This document shows positions 7,240 to 13,510 of a stretch of 16,145 nucleotides of DNA, in pieces. The position numbers were made by a program, and so were the translations under genes. The DNA comes from Aliitabrizicola sp031425325. GTDB taxonomy: Bacteria; Pseudomonadota; Alphaproteobacteria; Rhodobacterales; Rhodobacteraceae. Each line of letters starts with the position of its first letter. Within the stretch, counting starts at the first letter, position 1. The notes under the pieces were generated by a model that saw only the letters and a list, made by a program, of their open reading frames with translations, was not told the origin of the DNA and did no database searches. The stretch covers positions 1-16,145 of the forward strand of contig JANPJD010000136.1 of assembly GCA_031425325.1 (NCBI GenBank), given 5' to 3'.

Positions 7240-7602
7240 TCAGCCGCCGTAGAAGAACTCTTCCCGCACGATCCGCCCACCGGCGACATGGTAGATCGCG
7301 ACCTCCTCCATCTGCGTCCGGCCCATGTCCTTCATCGTGACATCCATGCGGAAGATCACGGCGAAGCGGTCGTCGCCATGCAGGAAGGGGCCCGTCACGC
7401 TGGCGTCATGCACCTCGGCATTGGCGTCCCACCAAGCGTGCTTGCCAAGGATGCCCTCGATCCCTTTCGTCTCGCGCCCCTGCCCCATGTCGGCGGCCTC
7501 GACCGAGATGGCGTCCGGGGCATAGAGGCGGTGTAGATTCTCGACCTCGCGGTGCTCACGGCACCCGGTGACGAGTTCGTTTGCGATCTCGGACAGTGTC
7601 AT
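7240..7602 (-). CDS. SnoaL-like (NTF2 superfamily) protein
   Basis: A 120-residue protein matching the cone-shaped alpha+beta barrel of the SnoaL/NTF2 superfamily. An N-terminal helix pair (LSEIANELVTGCREHREVEN) leads to LHRLYAPDAISVEA, the family hallmark; a helix with GIEGILGKHAWWDAN follows, then alternating strands (ASVTGPFLHGDDRFAVIFRM, TQMEEVAIYHVAGGRIVREE) that finish the barrel. Such domains may be enzymes or merely bind ligands; nothing visible fixes which. There is no signal peptide. ATG 7602-7600 follows AAGGGAG at good spacing. The gene is divergent from prfC across 162 bases and precedes the ABC ATPase by 60 bases, so the two could share a transcript, although a functional link is not obvious. 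Confidence 0.85.
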   Translation of the reverse strand: MTLSEIANELVTGCREHREVENLHRLYAPDAISVEAADMGQGRETKGIEGILGKHAWWDANAEVHDASVTGPFLHGDDRFAVIFRMDVTMKDMGRTQMEEVAIYHVAGGRIVREEFFYGG

Positions 7603-7727
7603 GGCGACTCCCTTCGTGTTCTTTTAATGTTCTCACCCTACACCCGGCAGAGGTTGCGACAAAGAAGAACCTCGCGCCCCCAACGCACCCATTTCCGAAA
7701 CAGGGAATCGTTCTGCGCTCCGGGCCG

Positions 7728-7756
7728 TTGCGACAGGGCGCGGCTGCCCCTATACG
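7728..7756 (+). promoter_or_regulatory. Candidate sigma-70-type promoter for prfC
   Basis: TTGCGA (7728-7733) and TATACG (7751-7756) are separated by exactly 17 bases, each matching four of six consensus positions. The predicted transcription start, six to eight bases past the -10, falls at 7762-7764, directly before the ATG at 7765. No ribosome binding site of useful spacing precedes that ATG, which fits a leaderless or near-leaderless mRNA. This rests on motif match alone. Confidence 0.45.
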
Positions 7757-7764
7757 CTGCAGGC

Positions 7765-9360
7765 ATGACAAATCGCCCCGCCTTGCACCCCGAGATCGCG
7801 CGCCGCCGGACCTTTGCGATCATCTCGCACCCCGACGCTGGCAAGACGACGCTTACCGAGAAGTTTCTTCTCTTCGGCGGGGCGATCCAGATGGCCGGTC
7901 AGGTGCGCGCCAAGGGCGAGGCGCGGCGCACGCGGTCAGACTACATGAAACTGGAGCAGGAACGCGGCATCTCGGTCTCGGCCAGTGCGATGTCCTTCGA
8001 CTTCGGGGCCTACCGTTTCAACCTGGTGGACACGCCCGGCCACAGCGACTTTTCCGAGGACACCTACCGGACGCTGACGGCGGTCGACGCCGCCGTGATG
8101 GTGATCGACGGGGCCAAGGGCGTGGAAAGCCAGACGCGCAAGCTGTTCGAGGTCTGCCGCCTGCGCGACCTGCCTATCCTGACTTTCTGCAACAAGATGG
8201 ACCGCGAAAGCCGCGACACCTTCGAGATCATCGACGAAATCCAGGAGAATCTTGCCATCGACGTCTCGCCCGTATCCTGGCCCATCGGGGTCGGGCGCGA
8301 GTTCGTCGGCTGCTACGACATCCTGCACGACCGCCTGGAGTTGATGGACCGGGCTGACCGAAACCGGGTCGCCGAGTCGATCAAGATCCAAGGGCTGGAC
8401 GATCCGAAACTGGCCGAACTCGTCGCGCCGGAATTGCTTGCGAAGCTGCGCGAAGAGCTTGAGATGGCGCGCGAATTGCTTCCGGCCTTCGACCGCGAGG
8501 CGTTCCTGAACGGCTCGCTCACGCCGATCTGGTTCGGCTCGGCGATCAACTCGTTCGGGGTCCGCGAGTTGATGGCGGGCATCGGCGAATACGGGCCCCC
8601 GCCGCAGGTCCAGCGCTCGGAAACCCGCGAGATTGCGCCCGAGGAAGAGGCTGTCACGGGCTTCGTCTTCAAGGTGCAGGCCAACATGGACCCCAAGCAC
8701 CGCGACCGCGTGGCGTTCGTGCGCCTCGCCTCGGGGCATTTCATGCGCGGCATGAAGCTGACGCATCCCCGTTCGAAGAAGGTGATGGCGGTGACGAACC
8801 CCGTCCTCTTTCTCGCCGCCGACCGCGAGTTGGCGGAAGAAGCCTGGGCGGGCGACATCATGGGCATCCCGAACCACGGCCAGCTACGGATCGGCGACGC
8901 GCTGACCGAGGGCGAGTCCCTGCGTTTCACCGGCATCCCCAGCTTCGCGCCCGAATTGCTGCAAGGCGTGCGCGCGGGCGATCCGATGAAGGCCAAGCAT
9001 CTGGAAAAAGCGCTGATGCAGTTCGCCGAGGAAGGCGCCGCCAAGGTCTTCAAGCCGATGATCGGCTCGGGGTTCATCGTGGGCGTCGTGGGGGCCCTTC
9101 AGTTCGACGTGCTGGCGAGCCGGATCGAGCAGGAATACCAGTTGCCAGTGCGCTTTGAAGGCTCTGCCTTCTCGTCGGCCCGCTGGGTCAGCGGCCCGAA
9201 GCCCGAGGTCGAGGCCTTCGTGAACGTCAACAAGGGCCATATCGCGGTCGACCACGACGGCGACACCGTATTCCTGACCCGCCTGCAATGGGACATTGAC
9301 CGCGTTCAGCGCGACCATCCGGGCGTGCGGCTGACGGCGACGAAAGAGATGATGGTTTGA
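7765..9360 (+). CDS. prfC: Peptide chain release factor 3
   Basis: RF3 is a GTPase that removes RF1 or RF2 from the ribosome after peptide release. The 531-residue product is close to the E. coli length (529). The G1 loop is SHPDAGKT (21-28), switch I holds QERGISVSASAMSFDF, G3 is DTPGH (89-93), G4 is NKMD (143-146), and GSAINSFGV near 255 begins the RF3-specific linker to domain II. The C-terminal part (QFAEEGAAKVFKP, GVVGALQFDVLASRIEQEY) is characteristic of RF3 rather than EF-G or LepA. ATG 7765 is chosen because the N-terminus (PEIARRRTFAIISHPDAGKT) aligns with known RF3 starts, though the frame stays open to 7552 upstream. It stands alone, with a probable promoter just before it and a hairpin after its stop. 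Confidence 0.96.
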   Translation: MTNRPALHPEIARRRTFAIISHPDAGKTTLTEKFLLFGGAIQMAGQVRAKGEARRTRSDYMKLEQERGISVSASAMSFDFGAYRFNLVDTPGHSDFSEDTYRTLTAVDAAVMVIDGAKGVESQTRKLFEVCRLRDLPILTFCNKMDRESRDTFEIIDEIQENLAIDVSPVSWPIGVGREFVGCYDILHDRLELMDRADRNRVAESIKIQGLDDPKLAELVAPELLAKLREELEMARELLPAFDREAFLNGSLTPIWFGSAINSFGVRELMAGIGEYGPPPQVQRSETREIAPEEEAVTGFVFKVQANMDPKHRDRVAFVRLASGHFMRGMKLTHPRSKKVMAVTNPVLFLAADRELAEEAWAGDIMGIPNHGQLRIGDALTEGESLRFTGIPSFAPELLQGVRAGDPMKAKHLEKALMQFAEEGAAKVFKPMIGSGFIVGVVGALQFDVLASRIEQEYQLPVRFEGSAFSSARWVSGPKPEVEAFVNVNKGHIAVDHDGDTVFLTRLQWDIDRVQRDHPGVRLTATKEMMV

Positions 9361-9393
9361 TGCGGGCGGCAGCCCTGCGCTGCTGCCCGCATC
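9359..9393. terminator. Bidirectional hairpin between convergent prfC and the VPLPA-CTERM gene
   Basis: Arms GATGCGGGCGGCAG (9359-9372) and CTGCTGCCCGCATC (9380-9393) pair over 14 positions with a single G-U wobble on the plus-strand RNA and a seven-base loop. The hairpin fills the 36-base gap between the two convergent stop codons (9358-9360 and 9397-9399). No T-run follows on either side, so it is either a U-poor terminator or a 3' end stabiliser. Confidence 0.6.
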
Positions 9394-9396
9394 GGT

Positions 9397-10722
9397 TCAG
9401 CCGCGCGCCATCCGGCGCGCCAGGCCCAGAAGGCCAAGCCCGCCTGCAAGCAGCAGGATCGGCGCGGGCAGCGGGACGGGCGCAGGCAGTTCCGAGACAC
9501 CGACGGTGCGGTCGCTGAATTCGAAAGTTTCGAAGCCGCGCACCGCAACCCGGCTGACCGTCGCATCATCGTTGCGGAACGTCAGCGAGAACGCGTTCGA
9601 CCGTCCGAGGAACCGCTGAAGCAACGCCTCGAACGGGACGTCGAAGCGAACGATGTCAAGGCCAAGCCCGCCATCGAATAGGCTGCCGCCGCCAACGAGG
9701 GCAGCTTGGTTGCCGGACAGGTTGAGCGCATCTTCGCCCGCGCCAAGGTCGGTCAGGCCGTCGACGATGCCGGTTCCGAACAGGGTAAGGCTGTCGTCGC
9801 CTTCCTCGAGGAAGATCGCAAGGCCCGAGCGCCCGATGATCGTGCCGCGGTTAACGATGGCCTGACGCGCGTTGTTATCGGCATCGACGTTGATCCCGAT
9901 CAAGCCCTCGATCAGCGCATCAGTCCCGTTGTCGACGGTCGAGATGATCGAAAGATCTGCCTCGGGGTCAAAGTCGATCCCGTCCTCGCCGCCCTCGGTG
10001 GTGCGGATCGTACCAGTGTTGACCACCGAACCTGTGTCGATGTCGATTGCGTCGTTCTCGCTCGACTCGATCAGGTTCGAGTTGGTGATCGAGGTGCGGT
10101 CATCGGTCTGGATTGCGTCGTCAACGGCGGTGATGGTGCCGGTATTGACGATGATCGCATCATCCGTAGCCTCTATCCCCTCATCGGCAGCATCGAGCGA
10201 GCCATTGTTCGTCAGGTTCAGGCCTCTGGTCACCTGGATGCCTTCGTCCATCCCCATGATGGAAGCGCCCACGAGATTCGTGATCGTGGCGTTCGCCCCG
10301 GCGCGGATCGCATCGCTGCCGACCCCGACGATCTCGCCGGAATTGGTCACGGTCAGACCTGCATTTCCGTCGGCGTCGATCCCGCGATCGGCCCCTTTGA
10401 TCGAGCCGGTTGTCGCGTTCGAAACCTGCGTTCCCGCACCACGGATGTCGATGCCTTCATCCTGTCCGTCCAGATTTCCGGCATTGGTCACGATGTTGGC
10501 GGCGCCATTCAGGCGAAGTGCATCATTGGCCGAGACGGTGACGCCTTCGAGAATATTGACGGTCACATTCGCAGCCGATGTCGTGAAGCCGTCTGGGTCA
10601 TTGGCGGCACAGGTCACGGTGCCACCGTTCGCCGGGGCAGCAGGCAGGCACTGGGCAGATGCCAGCTGGGCAAGCCCGACACTCGCAAATGCGGTCGTTG
10701 CCAGTAAAACTGCAATCTTCAT
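9397..10722 (-). CDS. Secreted beta-helix repeat protein with VPLPA-CTERM sorting signal
   Basis: A 441-residue exported protein. The signal peptide is MKIAVLLATTAFASVGLAQL plus ASA, cleaved before Q24. The mature start (CLPAAPANGGTVTCAANDPD) has the paired-Cys TVTC-DPDG pattern seen at the start of alphaproteobacterial autotransporter passengers. Residues about 75-300 hold around nine degenerate repeats of 20-25 residues with Asn-x-Gly and Asp-Glu/Asp-Gly/Ala-Ile cores (GQDEGID, GADRGID, GSDAIR, GMDEGIQ, AADEGIE, VDDAIQ, ENDAIDID), as expected for a right-handed beta-helix. EEGDDSLTL and DLGAGEDALNL (305-336) resemble calcium-binding Gly-Asp turns. VPLPA (416-420), a hydrophobic helix and RRMARG form a VPLPA-CTERM signal processed by an exosortase-type enzyme. 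ATG 10722 has GGGAG upstream; the frame extends to 10776 but adds no signal sequence. The role, perhaps in surface or matrix structure, is inferred. Confidence 0.88.
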   Translation of the reverse strand: MKIAVLLATTAFASVGLAQLASAQCLPAAPANGGTVTCAANDPDGFTTSAANVTVNILEGVTVSANDALRLNGAANIVTNAGNLDGQDEGIDIRGAGTQVSNATTGSIKGADRGIDADGNAGLTVTNSGEIVGVGSDAIRAGANATITNLVGASIMGMDEGIQVTRGLNLTNNGSLDAADEGIEATDDAIIVNTGTITAVDDAIQTDDRTSITNSNLIESSENDAIDIDTGSVVNTGTIRTTEGGEDGIDFDPEADLSIISTVDNGTDALIEGLIGINVDADNNARQAIVNRGTIIGRSGLAIFLEEGDDSLTLFGTGIVDGLTDLGAGEDALNLSGNQAALVGGGSLFDGGLGLDIVRFDVPFEALLQRFLGRSNAFSLTFRNDDATVSRVAVRGFETFEFSDRTVGVSELPAPVPLPAPILLLAGGLGLLGLARRMARG

Positions 10723-10793
10723 GGAAATCTCCCGTTCCTGTGTCCGGTGCGGGTAACAATGCGATGTGACAGCCATGTGAAAAGGTCCGCCCG

Positions 10794-11408
10794 ATGACCC
10801 TTCAGAACCGTGTCCTGCCGGATGGCCGGATCGTCGCCGATCCGGCCCGGGGCTTGCTGATGGGGAACCGGGGCATCCTGCATGACGCGGAGAAGCGGTT
10901 GGGACCAGCGCGCTGGCGGCATCGCAACTGGGTCTGCTGCGAGTTGTCGTTCAAAGGCCGCAAGCGTGAACTGATGCGCGCAGGGCCATATTATACCGAG
11001 CTTTTCTTTCTTGACGAAGCGGTGGCGCTGGCTGCGGGCCATCGGCCGTGCGGCGAGTGTCGGCGCGCTGACCATCTTGCGTTCCGTGCAGCCTGGGGGC
11101 GGGCATTCGGGGCCGAGTTTGCGGCCCCCGAGATGGACCGGGCTCTGCATGCGGCGCGGGTGGTGCCAAGGCAGGCGCGCAATGCAACGCATGACGCGGC
11201 CTGCGAAACGCTGCCGGACGGGGTGTTCGTGCGCGTCGGTGGGCGAATGCTCTTGCTTCGGAATGACTTGGCCCTGCCCTTCACGCCGGGCGGCTACGGT
11301 CCGCCAGAGCGGCGTCTTGGCGGACAGGTCACTGTGCTGACACCTGCCCCCATCGTTGCGGCCCTCGCGGCGGGCTACCGGCCGAGGCTCCACGCCTCGG
11401 CCGGCTGA
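10794..11408 (+). CDS. Uncharacterised conserved-type protein with an Ada-like Cys-x-x-Cys motif
   Basis: A 204-residue protein I cannot name. The N-terminal part (RVLPDGRIVADPARGLLMGN, then RGILH) looks like an extended conserved strand region; Trp and Cys residues follow in RHRNWVCCEL (C48, C49). The central block YTELFFLDEAVALAAGHRPC plus GECRR (67-91) strongly recalls the methylphosphotriester-accepting zinc module of Ada (an Ala-Gly-x-Arg-Pro-Cys-x-x-Cys-Arg turn after a Phe-rich helix), with C86 and C89 as likely metal ligands. The C-terminal third contains GGYGPPERRL and a strand-helix pair (VTVLTPAPIVAALAAGYRP). No DNA-binding HTH or alkyltransferase domain is present. ATG 10794 has AAAAGG nine bases upstream. 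It diverges from the VPLPA gene and converges on osmC with only three bases between the stops. Confidence 0.75.
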   Translation: MTLQNRVLPDGRIVADPARGLLMGNRGILHDAEKRLGPARWRHRNWVCCELSFKGRKRELMRAGPYYTELFFLDEAVALAAGHRPCGECRRADHLAFRAAWGRAFGAEFAAPEMDRALHAARVVPRQARNATHDAACETLPDGVFVRVGGRMLLLRNDLALPFTPGGYGPPERRLGGQVTVLTPAPIVAALAAGYRPRLHASAG

Positions 11409-11411
11409 TGC

Positions 11412-11843
11412 TCAGACGAGCGACGCGTCCATCGTGATCTCGGCTGCGGCAAGAAGCCGCGAGATCGGGCAGTTGGCCTTGGCCCCTTCGGCTGCCGCCA
11501 TGAACGCCTCGGCCGACGCGCCGGGGATGGACGCGGTCACGTCGAGGTGGATCTTGGTCACTGTCGGCGCACCCTCGACGAACTCCATCGTCACGGTGGC
11601 GTTCGTGTCGATCGCCTGCGCTGTCATCCCTGCCTTGCCAAGCTCGCCCGACAGCGCCATCGAGAAGCACCCGGCATGGGCCGCGCCGATCAACTCCTCG
11701 GGGTTGGAGCCGCCCGCCCCCTCGAAGCGCTTGCGGAAATCGTAGGGAATGCCGCTGAGCGTCCCCGAGCCGGTCGAGACCGTGCCCGTCCCGCCCTTGA
11801 GGTCGCCCGCCCAATGGGCCTGCGCTGTGTTCGTGATCGCCAT
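11412..11843 (-). CDS. osmC: OsmC family peroxiredoxin
   Basis: OsmC proteins are cytoplasmic dimers that reduce organic and fatty-acid hydroperoxides using two cysteines. The 143-residue product has both: C59 in AAHAGCFSMAL and C125 in KANCPISRLL. PYDFRKRFEG (33-42) supplies the catalytic Arg and GSNPEELIGAAHA the Glu-rich helix. The sequence start (AITNTAQAHWAGDLKGGTGT) and length fit the OsmC branch rather than Ohr. Adjacent GTG (11846) and ATG (11843) codons are in frame; the ATG is chosen because AAAGGAG lies at six-base spacing to it but only three to the GTG. It follows the phytase-like gene by 17 bases on the same strand and is probably co-transcribed with it. Confidence 0.93.
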   Translation of the reverse strand: MAITNTAQAHWAGDLKGGTGTVSTGSGTLSGIPYDFRKRFEGAGGSNPEELIGAAHAGCFSMALSGELGKAGMTAQAIDTNATVTMEFVEGAPTVTKIHLDVTASIPGASAEAFMAAAEGAKANCPISRLLAAAEITMDASLV

Positions 11844-11860
11844 CACGCTCTCCTTTGAAT

Positions 11861-13225
11861 TCAGCGCGCCTCGAGAAGCTCGGGCACGGACAGCAGGATG
11901 AACTCGTTCGACGCGGCCGCGTCAAGCGCGCGGCCCGACGAGAACGGCAGGTTGTTGTCGTTGGCTACGAGGATGTGGCTCTCGTCCGCCCGCATCACGT
12001 TCTCGATCGTGAAGAACGGGAAGGTGAATCGCCCGGCAAGGTCGCGCGCGGCAACCGTCTCGGCGCGCGACAGGCCCTCGGGATCGGCGATGTCCATCAG
12101 GTCGACATGCCCGATGCGGCGCACAAGGCCGCTCTCGTCGCGGGTCGCCGTGTCGATCAGCACCACGCGCTTCAGCTTCGCCGGCAGCGGGAAGCAGTCG
12201 GGTGCAGGCTCGCCCGCGCATTGGAGGCTTGGGTCCCCCTCGCCGTCGTCGCGCTCGATCACAAGTGCGCGCGTCTCGTCGATGAAGTTGAAATCGCCGA
12301 TCGCGGTAGCGCCCTCGGCCAGGGCGAAGCGCATCGTCTCGCCCGTCCACGCACCGGCGGCCGGATCGAAGGCCATCGCGCGCAGGAAAGTCTCGGGCGT
12401 ACCCGCCGCATCGAAGAGCGGCTTTTCCAGCATCGCCCAGAGGAGGCCGGTGCCCGGCTGAAGCGCCATGCCCTCGAACCCGCCCGAGCGCTGCACGGTG
12501 AAGTCGGTGCCGGGCTGTGCAGGCACGCGCACGCCAGGCGTGTCCGGTCCCTTGACGACCGCGCCGTCGATCTCGGTCGCGTGAATTGCGCGCACTCGGC
12601 CGTCAAGGCCCGCGCGGATCAACCAGGGGCCGAACTCGTCACCGATCCAGATCTCCTCGCCGACGAGCTGGAGGCTTTCGGGATCGAAGTCCCCGCCCGT
12701 GAGGTAGCGCTCTGCCGTCCCCTCGGTCACGATACGGAACGGGATGACCTTGTCGGGATCGCGCAGGAACACGGTCTCGGCCACCGCCACGGTTCCGGCG
12801 GCAAAGTCCGGCACCATCCGGTGGAAGAACAGCAGCGCGTCGCCGCTGTTGCCGCGCGCGCCGAAGCCGTTGTCGGTCAGCACGTAGATCGAGCCGTCGC
12901 CCGACCGCTCCATCGCGAAGCCCGACAGGCCTTGCAGCGGCTGCCCCTGGAACGGCAGCGAGATCCCGGTGGGCCGGCTTCCGTGCAGCGAAGCACCCGT
13001 GTCGCCGGGAATGGTCCCGGGCGTGTCCGCGCGGACGGCCGTCGTGAACTTGCCGCTGATGCGGGCATCGGCAGGGGCATCGGCCGGCGGCTCGATCAGC
13101 GTCAGCGCCGGGATGAGGGCATGGCCTGCGAGCGTGGCGGGGAACGTCTCCTCGGCTGCGGCGGGCAGGGCGGCGAGGGCGAGGCCCAGTATGGCGAAAG
13201 CGGCATGGGGATGTGTAGCGGTCAT
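11861..13225 (-). CDS. Exported esterase-like/phytase-like beta-propeller protein
   Basis: A 454-residue secreted protein. The signal peptide (ATHPHAAFAILGLALAALPA then AAEE) suggests cleavage near A24-E25. The rest matches the phytase-like/esterase-like family (Pfam Phytase-like, COG4222): LQGLSGFAMER (98-107), YVLTDNGFGARG (114-125), DFDPESLQL (179-187), WIGDEFGPWLI (193-203), GGFEGMAL (248-255), FNFIDETRALVIERDDG (312-328) and ANDNNLPFSSGR (421-432). Conserved acidic residues in these turns are usual for a calcium-dependent propeller. The true substrate of this family is rarely known, so phytase activity should not be assumed. C336 and C344 could form a disulfide. ATG 13225-13223 has AGGAG seven bases upstream; the frame opens to 13309, but that would place the hydrophobic segment internally. 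osmC follows 17 bases later. Confidence 0.88.
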   Translation of the reverse strand: MTATHPHAAFAILGLALAALPAAAEETFPATLAGHALIPALTLIEPPADAPADARISGKFTTAVRADTPGTIPGDTGASLHGSRPTGISLPFQGQPLQGLSGFAMERSGDGSIYVLTDNGFGARGNSGDALLFFHRMVPDFAAGTVAVAETVFLRDPDKVIPFRIVTEGTAERYLTGGDFDPESLQLVGEEIWIGDEFGPWLIRAGLDGRVRAIHATEIDGAVVKGPDTPGVRVPAQPGTDFTVQRSGGFEGMALQPGTGLLWAMLEKPLFDAAGTPETFLRAMAFDPAAGAWTGETMRFALAEGATAIGDFNFIDETRALVIERDDGEGDPSLQCAGEPAPDCFPLPAKLKRVVLIDTATRDESGLVRRIGHVDLMDIADPEGLSRAETVAARDLAGRFTFPFFTIENVMRADESHILVANDNNLPFSSGRALDAAASNEFILLSVPELLEAR

Positions 13226-13335
13226 GGTCGTGCTCCTGTTCGCAGGCGAAGGCGGGCACTCTGCGGCGGGCAGAGCCGGCCGAAAGAACGTGCGACAAGA
13301 GGTTGACACGCACGCATCACAGCCCGAAGACCCCC

Positions 13336-13413
13336 ATGCGACAGCCCGATGACGCGGCCATGCTCGCCCGGAAAAAGGGACGTCGCCTTGACCCGCCTCG
13401 CATTTTCAGCTAA
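13336..13413 (+). CDS. Possible short upstream ORF (25 codons) in the helicase leader region
   Basis: ATG 13336 opens a 25-codon frame ending in TAA 13411-13413, encoding a basic peptide (MRQPDDAAMLARKKGRRLDP then PRIFS). It lies 97 bases before the helicase start, on the same strand. No strong ribosome binding site precedes it (only GAAG at 13326-13329), and its codon pattern is not decisive. It could be a leader peptide or chance. Confidence 0.2.
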   Translation: MRQPDDAAMLARKKGRRLDPPRIFS

Positions 13414-13444
13414 CGGAACCGCAGGCCCTCGGGCCCCTGACGCC

Positions 13445-13510
13445 GGGACGCCCGGATAATTTGCGTCCCTCCCAAATCATGCGGTCCGATACCGCATTCA
13501 CAGGACGCAC
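13445..13510 (+). promoter_or_regulatory. Structured 5' leader of the DEAD-box helicase gene
   Basis: Two perfect hairpins precede the start codon: GGGACGC (13445-13451) with GCGTCCC (13463-13469), and ATGCGGT (13479-13485) with ACCGCAT (13491-13497). The ribosome binding site lies in CAGGACGCAC (13501-13510), and its GGACGC (13503-13508) can pair instead with GCGTCC (13463-13468). The two pairings exclude each other: one leaves the ribosome site free, the other covers it. The remaining space from 13226 to 13444 shows no clear gene; TTGACA at 13303 and TTGACC at 13388 lack convincing -10 partners. Confidence 0.45.

Noticed and set aside
7650..7675. Possible MerR-type operator upstream of the SnoaL-like gene (minus strand ACCTC...AGGGT)
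   Set aside because: Only the outer three bases are symmetric, and no MerR-family gene is in the window.
7936..8877. 313-codon minus-strand frame within prfC
   Set aside because: Shadow of a highly conserved GTPase; no ribosome site and no recognisable domain.
9397..10722. Horizontal transfer of the VPLPA gene, suggested by its lower GC than neighbours
   Set aside because: The Asp/Asn/Ile/Thr-rich repeat composition is enough to lower GC; no mobile element, tRNA or flanking repeat supports transfer.
11855..13306. 483-codon plus-strand frame opposite the phytase-like gene
   Set aside because: Antisense to a gene with a signal peptide and recognisable family motifs; its translation is Arg/His/Glu-rich with no fold signature.
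13388..13416. TTGACC-17-TAACGG as a helicase promoter
   Set aside because: The -35 box is good but the -10 box matches only two of six positions, so it was not called as a feature.
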